A model generated the notes under the pieces. The model searched no databases. It was not told where the DNA came from and saw only the letters and a list, made by a program, of their open reading frames with translations. A stretch of 64,000 bases of DNA from Collybiopsis luxurians FD-317 M1 (lineage: Eukaryota > Basidiomycota > Agaricomycetes > Agaricales > Omphalotaceae): assembly GCA_000827265.1 (NCBI GenBank), contig KN834771.1, positions 389,330 to 453,329 of the forward strand, written 5' to 3'. The position numbers and the translations under genes are program-made. Below, piece by piece: positions 46,801 through 57,989 of this stretch; within the stretch, counting starts at the first letter, position 1, and each line of letters begins with the position of its first letter.

Positions 46801-47788
46801 AAGTATGGGAGATCAACCTGTGTGTTTGAAAGTCCTTAGACTGGTAGTTGAAACAGACGAAGAAGTGCGCAAAAATCTTCGAAGGGTAGGAATTATCAGG
46901 AATCTATGCAAGTGGTGGATAACCGATTTTGCTCATTAGCGATTTTATAATGAAGCACTTATCTGGCGGCAGCTCAAACATCCAAACATTCTCCCACTTC
47001 TGGGTGTCAATGCAGACCTCTTTACTCCTTCATTCTGTCTCATCTCACCTTGGATGGAAAACAAAAATATTATTACATTCCTAAAGCAGAATCCTTTACA
47101 TAGTCGACAGACTGTGGTAAGTATTCGGAAGCAGTTAAATTAAACCAATTTGACTCACCGCCAATTCAACCAGTTTTTAGAGATTGCAGCCGGTCTGTCC
47201 TACCTTCATTCAAAAAAAATTACACATGGAGATTTTCGCGGGGTTTGTAATTTGTTCTAGTTTTCTGTACACTGAAGTTGACACTATATTTACTACCAGG
47301 CTAACATATTGGTCACGGATGATCTACACTGTTGCCTTGCAGATTTTGGTTTAGCTTTGACCACCTCTGATTCTCAAGCATGGTCTGTAGCGACGACGGG
47401 CTCAATGAAGGGGGCAGTCAGGTGGATGGCACCCGAACTTTTGAATCCTGAGGATATAACAGATGAAACTTTGAAAAGCCCCTCCCGAGATATTTTTGCT
47501 CTTGGTTGCACAATGGTCGAGGTAAGCTTCGCAGCTTTGGAGTTGCTAGATACTGAAGCCATATTTTACATTCAGATTCTGACCCTTCAACTTCCTTTTC
47601 GTGATCAGAAAACTGATTATGCAGTGCTTGCCTATGTGGTGTCTGGAAAACGGCCTGTTCGTCCGGAAAATGTCTGGTGCCCAGATGCAGTCTGGAACAT
47701 TATAACCAGCTGTTGGGCACAGGAATCAGTAGATCGGCCAAACTCTCAAGAAGTCCACAAAGCGTTGAGTCAGGTCCAAACTGAATGA
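40872..47788 (+). CDS. Adenylate-cyclase-like RA-LRR-PP2C scaffold fused to a protein kinase (copy 1)
   Basis: Eleven exons (40872-41051, 41099-42998, 43064-43221, 43276-44993, 45055-46483, 46542-46730, 46787-46885, 46940-47116, 47174-47242, 47300-47521, 47576-47788) give 2057 residues. Order: disordered Ser/Pro-rich region with a Lys/Asp repeat; Ras-association domain (about 637-690, FSIRIYRANNTYHVV, then ERPADIVRRRLEQAGYD); leucine-rich repeats (about 700-1320); the junction DWNWNFNKNLKYLNLSGNK typical of adenylate cyclases; PP2C-like domain (about 1338-1631); protein kinase (about 1790-2050). The kinase has a GGGFADIWRG loop, VCLKVL lysine, HGDFRGAN loop, ADFGLA and WMAPE. Adenylate cyclases have a class III cyclase domain after PP2C; none is present here. 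If intron 5 (46484-46541) is retained, the product ends at 46567 without the kinase. Confidence 0.85.
41541..41603 (+). repeat. Coding GATAAG repeat
   Basis: Tandem GATAAG/GATAGG hexamers inside exon 2 of giant gene copy 1 encode alternating Lys-Asp and Arg-Asp. The paralogue at 50981 lacks it; the third copy keeps a shorter version at about 63425-63440. Confidence 0.8.
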
Positions 47789-48437
47789 TGGGAACATGAG
47801 GGATGTTCAATGTTACAAATCGTAAACTTGTAGCTTCTTCATTATTGATACATATTGTTTCCTTATTTCAATTATCATCAAGCAGCCTGTTCAACCCCCT
47901 TGCCTCCACCAAGGAGACTGGAAATTCTTAAAGCAATTTATGAAGCATTGTGAAGACTCGTGGCAGCATGACGGTGTTCAGGTTCTTCCTCGGGTGGACC
48001 TGATGCACTCACACATTTTGGTCACTGTAGTATGCTCGACTCGCTGTTAGGCGTATTTGTATTCACTAATCTCTAAGCCCGCAATATTGTATACAACATA
48101 GTTGTTCCCTTTTGAATAATGTATGCTCTGAATTGAGATGTAAAGCGATAACCCGACGGTAAGTATGCGACCTACTTACGCATAGTAACCCGACCGACAA
48201 CATCATCGAGCAAGTATACATGAACTCAAAGTTGAATAGCTCAACCAGTAGGACAAACAAGCCTGGAGCTAGTAAAGAAATGGAGCAAGGGTATCAAACT
48301 GCGTCCACCAGAACTGAACGACGTGCATAAGCATACACCGACCGCAGGGAGTCACCCTGAAAAGCAGAAACCTCAATTTCTTCAACTTAAGTTGCTGCCC
48401 CATGGGTATTGAGGCCATCATCATCATGCTGACATCC
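47789..48437. other. Intergenic region after giant gene copy 1
   Basis: No gene is supported. The right part shows decaying similarity to the FAD oxidase locus. Confidence 0.4.
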
Positions 48438-48540
48438 CTCAGCTTCAACACAAATTGTGACATTCGATGGATTCATTAGAATTACCAACGAATATCAGAA
48501 CTCGGATCTTTCCTGGGCATTGAGAGGAGGTGGAGGATCC
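48438..48540 (+). pseudogene. FAD oxidase fragment
   Basis: About 100 bp matches the start of exon 7 of the FAD oxidase (38439-38540). It encodes IVTFDGFIRITNEYQNSDLS and WALRGGGGS, including the preceding CAG acceptor context. The match stops abruptly at 48540, where rhodopsin-like sequence on the opposite strand begins. It cannot encode a protein. Confidence 0.75.
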
Positions 48541-48544
48541 ATGA

Positions 48545-49215
48545 AGTCAAATCATCGCGAATATCAAACTCATCCGTGCTGCCCTAAGTATTTGATATTA
48601 AATATTGACCGCAGGAATTTACATTCCTACGGACATTGCTGTCCATGAAAACCCTCACCATAGCAAGTATGTGAACGATAGACAAGCCTTGGATACACAT
48701 ATTATTTTGAACTAATACCAAGAACGAGAAATGTTACAGATGTAGTACCAGTATGCCACGACGCGAACGCAGTGGTTCTCGTACAAGGGCCCAAGACCTA
48801 ACAATCATGAAATCATCATGGACACCTTTTAATGCTTATTTTTCAGCAATCCTGCAGATACCAAGAGTATCAGTCCTTATCCGACAAATCGCAATGAGCA
48901 AGAGTAGCGTGAGCAACATAATCAACAAAGCCCGTGCATCGTCCGACCAAGGGGTTTAGCACGACGTCTGAGATAGATTCTCAATACTATACCTAGGATG
49001 GTCGTGGTCACAACTGAAGAATATCAAAATCGTGAGATACGACTTACTGCGGTTACGGTCACAACCAGTGAGCCATCACAATTTACATGAAACGGCAAAG
49101 AAAGAAAGGTATATGGATGGTTGGAATAATGCGATTGTCGTGCGGCTCGTAAAGAAAGGGCCCGCATTTTATATGGAGGATTGAAATATCCCGGTACACT
49201 GTATGTACATAGCCT
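48545..49215 (-). pseudogene. Rhodopsin-like relic H (5' part and promoter)
   Basis: The minus strand of 49076-48556 matches exons 1-4 and the start of exon 5 of gene F, and its 5' flank up to about 49215 matches the F promoter region. The first exon reads MAHWL and then stops (TGA). Later exons have deletions. The 3' half of the gene is missing, cut at the junction with the FAD oxidase fragment. Confidence 0.7.
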
Positions 49216-49894
49216 TTCACTTGAGAATCAATTAAAAGACTCTACCTAGATTTGTTCGTGGCTTAACCTGTGTGAAGGTACGGATCGCCGCTCCGCCACC
49301 TCCATCGTGTTTCACATATTTCATATTCTACATATTATATGTACTGTGTATTTACGATTACTTACGCTTGTGGAATCAACGCCATTATCCGGCTATTACT
49401 ACTCCTCGCTCTCCTTTTGATTGCTCGATATAGAGGGGTTTGGCAGCGCTCTCACAATCTGGCTCAATTCCAAGTTGAGTGTACGTCAACCTGACTGCCA
49501 TTGGTTTTTCCCAATCATCCCAAGAACGTCCTTTTGGTCCCCAATGTCCGGCAAAACCCAGTATGAATCGCTCTGGACAGCGTGTTTTGAGGGAAATTGA
49601 AGGTAAAAGACGGATCGTTCCTCATGCATCTATACCAAAATGATCACTGTTAAAAATAGAGCTAGCAGAGGAAAAGCAACGAGTTCGTTTGACCTGTACT
49701 AGTTAGATACCATACGAACAGTATGTCGTAGCATAAGACAAACGGCGGAGTAAAGCGAGGTAAAAGTATGTATGAAAAACTGGTGCTTTATGTCGCTCGT
49801 ACCAATGCGGCCATATATACTTTCCACAATCACTCCGGCACCGCCGGGACGAAGACGGTGGAGACGAGTAAACCTATGGGAGGTTTGAACAGAT
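49216..49894. other. Gene-free region
   Basis: No supportable gene or repeat is seen. Confidence 0.4.
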
Positions 49895-50117
49895 TTACAG
49901 CTATTTAATTATTTGTAGCATTGTTTTCAAAAAACGCACCTTGATGGTCGTGTTTACGGCCAAACAACCGTACTATTCATTGCTTCACCGATGCCGGGAC
50001 AATTGTACGTTAACGTTCTTGTGGAGCAATGTGTTCGTGGTTTGTTTGCAGGTAAATACGATCACTAGGGTGCGTTTTTCGAAAACAATGCTACAAATAA
50101 TTAAATAGCTGTAACAG
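49895..50117. repeat. Foldback element with 45-bp arms
   Basis: The arms at about 49897-49941 and 50068-50112 are near-perfect inverted copies (ACAGCTATTTAATTATTTGT at one end). The interior is also partly self-complementary, so the whole 220 bp can form one imperfect hairpin. Non-coding, MITE-like. Confidence 0.65.
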
Positions 50118-50980
50118 AACAACTACGTAACAATGTATGGACCTTGCAGGCAGGAACAGTTCGGCGAAGGAACAATATCAAAATGATTACTTCAAGTTAC
50201 AGCTAGAATTTTGGACCCACTGTCAGATATAGAAATGACAAGTACTCATTCCCTTGGCTGTACGAAACTTCAATGGATTTCGCGGCCTCTCAGGGCCTGC
50301 TACATATCGTTGTACGCTCACGAGGTCAGGGCTGTATTAATTGTGAATCTGAGCCTGTTCGACGTTTGTCGCCAATAAACCACAGTTCTCGCCAACGGCA
50401 TGCATCTCAGCAACTATGTACCTACCTAAATATATGGAAAGTCTTGTGGAAAGTGGTAAGTCATGTAAAAAGCGGTTCGAATTTGGCGACCTAAAACCTT
50501 TTTCATCAATAAAGTCCTAAGCACTATGCAAATTAAGGCCCTGACTCGGGGCTGATGCTCGGGCCTTACATTAAGTATAAAGAGCTGTAGCTCTTCTCTT
50601 TCACCAGTGTCAAGCAGGATGAGAGCCTCGGCACGAGGCTCTCCTTGCAGTTGAATGAGGTTGAAACAAGGGTTGAAAGCTCCCCCAGATGTATATCTAA
50701 AATTTTTGGGGGTATTTTGTCCAAATATATAATGTACACCTATTCGATTAGCCTCTAATACTTGCAGAGCGCTCATTGGTGACACTCCACACGTGTCCGC
50801 CATGTGCGGAATGCTGTCCCCGATCATGATCATGATCAACACCTCTTAATACAATGTTTAGCGCCGTAGATTGCTATTTAGGATTTCACCATTCGTCCTC
50901 AGTCCAACGTGTTTCATCTAGGAGAGAAAAGAACACCACAAGGGCAAAGCCAACTGCTAAGGCCCCCTCCGACGCTCAAC
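50118..50980. other. Region upstream of giant gene copy 2
   Basis: A 138-codon frame on the minus strand (50426-50842) has no recognisable domain and is not called. The last 100 bp, with GAGAAAAGAACACCACAAGG, resembles the 5' flanks of copies 1 and 3 and is the likely promoter/5' UTR. Confidence 0.4.
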
Positions 50981-53900
50981 ATGCCGGGATCAGAACTACG
51001 TGAAGTGGTGGAAGTGGACGCTACGGGGCAGATCTCCATTCCGAAAATCGATTTGAATGTGGATGCTGCGAAGGGGAGAAGGTCAAATGATTCAAAGCTG
51101 GAGGGTGCTTTGAGTGGAGCACATCTTGGAGATGTCACGCCTTGGACTGAACCAGTAAGTGCGCCGCTGACTCGACCAGGTAATTCTACTGAGAATTCGT
51201 TAGCCTTCACCGTTATTAATAACCCCGCCAACAAAACGATCGCTCGGCATAACTGGCCTGGGTAAAGTCCCGTTCTTTTCGCTGAGACCAGATGCAAGAG
51301 AGTCAAAAGACTCGGGATTTTCACATTCTCATCCAAGCAATGCTTCAGAGTCTACCTCGACTTTCACGTATCAAAACTCCAATTCCTCGTATTTATACTC
51401 GAATTCCTCATATTCTCAATCCCGTGCTTCCTCTACCGAATATTCTCTGCGTAAAGCCAAGTCGTCTCCTGGGCTTAATCTTAATTCTAGGCCTTCATTG
51501 CCTGGATCATCCTCCCTCGCATCGTCGGGAGCTGGAGTAGCCAGGTCAATACTGTCGCCGCTGTCAAGGCTTATAGGAAGGAAAGGTAAAAGTCGGCTGA
51601 AGACTGCTGTTCCTGCGGGGATTCCACCTTTGAAGGATGTCGAGGATGTTCTCATGGAGTTAGATTTAAATCTTGATCGAATGGAAGGGATTGTTGACCC
51701 AAGCGTCCTCAATTCATCCTCCGCAAACGGTACTCATATTGGCAAGGGGTCATCAATAACGCAGAGTATATCTGACGATACACGGACCGTAATTCCGGAG
51801 CAAAACCAAGATTTAAACGCGGCGGTTCCCTCGAACCCGAACTCAGACCATGGGTTACATGGTGGTCCTGATGGCGATGGTGTGATAGACGGTTCACCTT
51901 CCACTGCCAACAACAGTGTCAATCCCGATTCCGAGGCCCAGCCACCCTCCTGGATTCCTTTTGAATCGTGGAATGTTGAGCTTGCAGATTCCAGCGACCA
52001 GGAGACGGAGGAAGAGTACGACTCTAGCTCGGAAGACAACATGTCGCACCATGAAGAACCTCACATGCTCAAAATGAGTGGTTCGCAGAGCCTAGGGTAT
52101 GGGCCAGGCAGACCTGGAGGCACTGCTCGTGGCGGGAGGCCCATCGTATTTGCGCAGCCGAGCAGTTTGGACTCAGATGACGATGATTTAGTCGAGGTTG
52201 ATGAACTCAGGAGACAGTTTTCTTATCATCTTCAACGGAAAGTCGGGAATGGGAGGCGACAAGATACCTCTTCTCGATTCAGTATTCGAATCTACATAGC
52301 GAACAATATGTATCGCCATGCTCATTTCGGGTTAAATGTGACCGTTGCAAAATTGACTTCAAAATTAAATGCAAAGTTGGAACTCGGCGAAGAGCGGGAG
52401 GCGACGTATAGACTATATTTGATGGAACGAGGAAGAGGTCTGTATTGTATGTGTTTTAAATTTTGCTTCATTAATGGCTTTAATTCTGCAGAACGTATCC
52501 TCGGCCAAAGAGAACGACCCGCTGACATCATTCGTCGTCGTTCAGAGCAGGCGGGATACGATCTAAGTGATAGTCTAGAGCTTTTAGGTGAAGATCGATC
52601 GGGGTTTCTGATGAAGTTTACATACAAGAGCCAGGTTTTTGGAGTCATGGTATTACATTCAATTACTAACCTGACAATGACTGACCAATATACAACTTTA
52701 GGAACAATCCATTCTCATCGAGGACTATGAACACGTAGATCTTTCCGGCCATTCTCTCCGGACCATCCCCCCGGCCCTCCACCGGCACGCTGACCAGATT
52801 ATCTCTCTCTCCCTTTCTCGCAATCCCATGCTCAACCTTCCCCTTGACTTTGTCCAATCCTCCACTTCTCTCACTGAACTTATCTTATCCCACATGGCCT
52901 TGAAAAAGGTACCAGCCAATCTCCATTCTGCCGTATCTCTCACCCATCTCGATCTATCATCAAACCGCATCGGAGACCTAGACAATGTGTATCTGGCAGC
53001 TATTCCTGGGTTGAGAGTATTGGAGGTGCAGAATAATCAAATGGAGAAGTTGCTTTGGCATTTGCCAAAGAGTTTAACAACATTGAATATATCAAATAAC
53101 AAGTTTCGCTTCCTTCCAACCGTTGTCTGTCAATTAGAAAATCTTCGCGATCTTGATATCTCGTTTAACAATGTTGCAGAGCTTCCGGAAGATTTGGGAA
53201 AACTGTGCAATCTCGAGCATCTCACGATGGTCGGAAACCGGATTACATCCATACCTTCCACCGCATCTTCCCTTGTATCTCTAAAGTGTCTGGATTGTAG
53301 GCAGAATAGGATTGGTGACTTAGCGGTAATCGGGATGTTACCAAAGCTGGAGAGACTTTTTGCAGATCATAACAGTTTGTGTGGGATTCATTTGTGCTTG
53401 GGCCCCTGCTTGATGATGATAGATGCATCACATAACAAGATTACAGAGATGAGGCCTGTGCCAGGATATCCTTATACTGCTCTGCTATCGTTGGACATTA
53501 GCCACTCGGAACTTTCATCTGTATCTCCTCTCGTACTTTCCTCTTTACCATCACTCCGCCAGCTGAACCTCTCACATAACAATATCAAAAGTCTTCCTTC
53601 TGCCCTGGGGGACCTGGAGCACCTCAAGGTTTTATCCATTGCTGAGAACATGCTAGAAAGACTGCCAGAAGGGATTGGAAGGTTGAAAAGGCTGGAAGTA
53701 CTTGACGTGCGCAACAATAACCTCACAGAGCTCCCAGGGGAATTGTGGACATGCGCGAGTTTGGTCAAGCTCAATGCCACATGTAATTCAATTGAGAAAT
53801 GGTATGTGCCAACTGCTCTACCGCCTCTGTTGCCCACAGATAACAGGAATTCCTCATCATCGGCTAGGACATCCCCTGGTTCAACACACATCCAGCCCTT

Positions 53901-56900
53901 TCCGGGCCTTGACAATGGTTCCACACTCTCTATTGTCAACCCTGTCAATCCCTCTTCTCCTTACTATCTGCCTTCCCTTGCATATGCTCTCGAAAAGCTG
54001 TACTTGGGCGAGAATCAGCTTACAACCAGAGCACTTGGTTTCTTATCCCTATTTCAGAAACTCAAAGTTCTCAACCTGTCGTTCAACCTCATCCAAGACC
54101 TTCCTCCAACTTTTTTTAAGAATTTTCTCAGCAACATCGATACAGCCTCTCGCTCATATTCCACCCCATTGTCCGCAAGAGCACGAAATCAGATGCCCAA
54201 GTCTTTTTTGGAAGAGTTGTATCTGAGCGGGAATAAGCTGACAATGCTTCCCACAGAGGATATAGCGCGGATGACCAAGTTGAAAACACTGTATCTGAAT
54301 GGAAATCGATTGCAGACGCTACCACAACAGCTGGGTCAAGTGGTGAACCTGACAATTTTGGATGTGGGAAGTAATTTGTTGAAGTACAACATTTCCAACT
54401 GGGAATTTGATTGGAACTGGTTGGTGTCCTCTTCACTTTGGGGCCACTTTTACTGATTGTATTCATCCTCTATGGATCAGGAACTTCAACAAAAATCTTA
54501 AATACCTCAATCTTTCCGGGAATAAGCAATTACAGATTAAATCCGATATGAAGCTCCTTGGTATTTCCCGCGGCAGTCGCATGGCTCCAGCTGCCTCTGC
54601 AGCTGTGGTCCACCCACAGTTACTCAGTGGTTTCACTGAACTTACCAAACTTCGTGTTCTCGGTCTGATAAATGTCCCAATCACCACTGGACAGATTCCC
54701 GGCGGACATGAACTTTGGCTGGTGCGGACCTCTAAAAGCACCATTTGTGGAATGGCATATGGGATTGCTGACACCCTTGGTCAGGGCAACCACCTCAATG
54801 TGTTCGACCTTGTGCATGAATTTCCTGGTAGGAACAAAGCTATCTTTGCCATGTTCAGTCAAAGTCAGCCACTTAAAGCGACGCCAGTGGAGATCAGTGG
54901 GAACCAGATTGCAAAGTTTCTAAGAGATAAGTATATTGACACATTCACAAACCAGCTCTCAGCAGTTAGGAAGAATGGGTCAGAGGGCATAACGGATGCA
55001 TTGAGGAGGAGCTTTTTGAAGCTTAATCAAAATTTACATGATACGCTGTTCTCAAATGGGAAACAGATGCCGTCAGCATTTCCCAATGGTGCCATGCACA
55101 GATCTCGTGAGGACATTCATAATGCATTTGTGTCCAGAGGTGGAGTATCAGGTGTAGTATTGTACTTCCAGGACAAGACGATGTACGTGGCCAACGCCGG
55201 CAATGCACTTGCCGTCATATCGAGAGGAGGTAATGCTGAGCCCATCTCGCGCAAGCATGATCCTTACGACCGGCAAGAAGTGTCAAGAATTCGAGCAGCG
55301 GAAGGCTGGATATCTCCAGCTGGTCTAGTCAACAACGAGATTGATATCAGCCGCTCTTTTGGATTTTTCCACCTTCTCCCGGTCATCAATGCGCGCCCCG
55401 ACATTTTCACTTGGCAGATTTCTGAGCTTGATGAATTTGTCATCATTGGCAATCAGGGCTTATGGGACTTTGTTTCATATGAAACCGCGGTAGATATTGT
55501 AGGGAAGGAGCGCGGGGACCCAATGCTTGCTGCGCAAAAGCTGAGGGATTTGGTGATGAGTTACGGAGCGGATGGCAGTACAATGATTATGGTTATCTCT
55601 GTCTCGGATTTGCTTAAAGAAGAAAGGGCTAGGAGTCGAGAAGGCTCAGTGATAGATCCACAGGTATGGAAGCCTGGCGAGGCTGTGCAGCCCTTCCAGA
55701 TACCCTCTCAATTAGGGAATCATATCCAGCACTCAGATTATCACGGTCAGAAGCCGAAGCCCAATAACCATTCAAATCTAGTTTCATTATCTGCTGGTGA
55801 TAGCCCAGTGTTTCTTATTCTCCAACAAGTTCTCTGTAATACAAGCCTAGGCCCCCCCCCTGTGAAGGATTTGGCATGGATACGGGACCTTCTTGCATCA
55901 CATGATAAATCCGTATTGCAAGAACTTGCAGATTTCATTCAATCAGCGAGTACTCTCTGCATAATACTGGGACTTGTTCAATTGACGATACCTACCTCTG
56001 CAGGAACTAGACTCTCCATCATCTTTTGATTTCCTTAATCCTGGAGAGGAATTGAGTAGAGAAGTCCTTGATAGAAGATGCCTGCGGACACTCCGATATC
56101 TGTCAACTTCCAACTATCATATCCTGCCATCGTCTCTGACAGTCACAGAAATCAGACAAGACGGTTATCATCCAGTGGCTGGTGGGGGCTTTGCGGTAAA
56201 TGCCAACAGCCACACTAAAGTGATCTGGCTGGCTTAAACTCTTCATAGGATATTTGGCGTGGAAGTATGGGAGACCAATCTGTGTGTTTGAAAGTCCTTA
56301 GATTGGTAGTTGAACAGGATGAAGAAGTACGCAAAAATCTTCGAAGGGTAGGAATTATCAGGAATCTATACAAGTGACGGTTGACCGATTTTGCTCATTA
56401 GCGATTTTATAATGAGGCACTTATCTGGCGGCAACTCAAACATCCAAACATTCTCCCACTTCTGGGTGTCAATGCAGATCTCTTTACTCCTTCGTTCTGT
56501 CTCATCTCACCATGGATGGAAAATAAAAATATTATTACATTCTTAAAGCAGCATTCTTCACATAGTCGACTGACTGTGGTAAGTATTCGGAAGCAGTTAA
56601 ATTAAACCAATTTGACTCACCACCAATTCATCCAGTTTTTAGAAATTGCAGCCGGTCTGTCTTACCTGCATTCAAAAAAAATTACACATGGAGATTTTCG
56701 CGGGGTTTGTAATTTGTTCTAGTTTCCTTCTGTACACTCAAGTCCATACTATGTTTACCAGGCTAACATACTGGTCACGGATGATCTACACTGTTGCCTT
56801 GCAGATTTTGGTTTAGCCTTGACTACCTCTGATTCTCAAGCATGGTCTGTAGCAACCACAGACTCAATGAAGGGGGCAGTCAGGTGGATGGCACCCGAAC

Positions 56901-57288
56901 TTTTGAATACCGAGGGTATAACAGACGAAGTTTTGAAGGGCCCCTCCCGAGATATCTTTGCTCTTGGCTGCACAATGGTTGAGGTAGGTTTCGCAGCTTT
57001 GGGAATTCCTAAACACTGAAGCTACATATCCACTGTTAGATTCTGACACTACAGATCCCTTTTCAAGATCAGAAAACTGATTATGCAGTGCTTGCCTGTA
57101 TTGTGTCTGGCAAACGGCCTGCTCGTCCGGAAAATGCCTGGTGCCCAGATACAATCTGGAGCATGATAACTCAATGTTGGGCGCAAGAACCAACAGATCG
57201 GCCGAATGCTAAGGAAGTGTACCAGGCGTTGAGTCAGGTTCAAACTGAGTTATTGGAACATGAGGGACCTCCTACGTTTCAACGTTGA
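50981..57288 (+). CDS. Adenylate-cyclase-like RA-LRR-PP2C scaffold fused to a protein kinase (copy 2)
   Basis: Eleven exons (50981-51154, 51204-52437, 52492-52649, 52702-54419, 54481-55945, 56004-56195, 56249-56347, 56402-56578, 56636-56704, 56762-56983, 57040-57288) give 1918 residues. The LRR exon is exactly as long as in copy 1 (1718 nt). The order is the same: shorter disordered N-terminus, Ras-association domain (about 490-525 onward), LRRs, PP2C-like, kinase (about 1640-1905). The kinase motifs GGGFADIWRG, VCLKVL, HGDFRG, ADFGLA and WMAPE are intact. Intron 5, which joins PP2C and kinase parts, has a GC donor (GCGAGT at 55946) where copy 1 has GTGAGT. If it is not spliced the reading frame ends at 56029 without the kinase. 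Both paralogues look functional. Confidence 0.83.
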
Positions 57289-57989
57289 ATACTCGTAGTT
57301 TCCTCGTTATCGGTAGATCTCATTTACTTGTTTGAAATATCTCCAAGTAGTAAGTCCATCACCCCTGCCCTTCTTAGCCCTTCTCGCCGATTCATTATAT
57401 TTCCACTTACTTATTTTCGTTTCCCTCTGCATTTGAATTACAGCTCTGCGAGCGCATCGCGCAGGGCCTGGGGTAGGATATAGGATAATTAAAGATGAGG
57501 ATACGGATTAGTAATATTATAGTCGATGCAGACACCTTAACACTCTTTGTTCACAAAGGCCGTCATGTTTAACGAGGTCGATTATGATTCACTGTACACG
57601 GACAAAGGCAGCGTGGCAGCGTCTTGGAGTGTTAGTAGTCCACTGCCAGGAGTTTGTGGGCAACTCATGGAAAGTAGGAATGGATGAAGTAGTTACTCTA
57701 GGGCTGAACAATGGTCTTCTTGATGCTCGCAGCACTTCTTGGCACCGAGCAGAAACTGCCAGTGAAATCTTCTATGTATTTCATGCTCCTCAGAAGATGA
57801 ACTGCATACTGATTTTATATCTACATGTACTTGCGATATATACAAGTTCGATGGTGAACTTCTACATACAATCATAATTTTATGCCCAGTCCGATCCCGC
57901 ATCCAGCTATTTACATCCAGTATCCCTCAGGCTCTACATACATCCAATTATCGATAGTACATGACAAAAGAACGCCACCTTTCGAGTCA
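57289..57989. other. Convergent intergenic region
   Basis: 3' flanks of giant gene copy 2 and rhodopsin-like gene F. The right side resembles 39990-40217. Confidence 0.45.

Noticed and set aside
46542..47788. Kinase part as a separate gene
   Set aside because: The splice from 46483 to 46542 is canonical and in frame, the segment before it is typical of the kinase N-terminus, and copy 2 has the same continuity. I see no independent promoter or ATG.
48545..49215. Split of one rhodopsin gene by insertion of giant gene 1 (relics G and H as two halves)
   Set aside because: Possible, but the repeated order FAD, rhodopsin, giant gene in three modules is explained more simply by tandem duplication with different deletions.
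50426..50842. 138-codon frame on the minus strand upstream of giant gene 2
   Set aside because: No recognised domain, no paralogue upstream of copies 1 or 3, and no exon structure.
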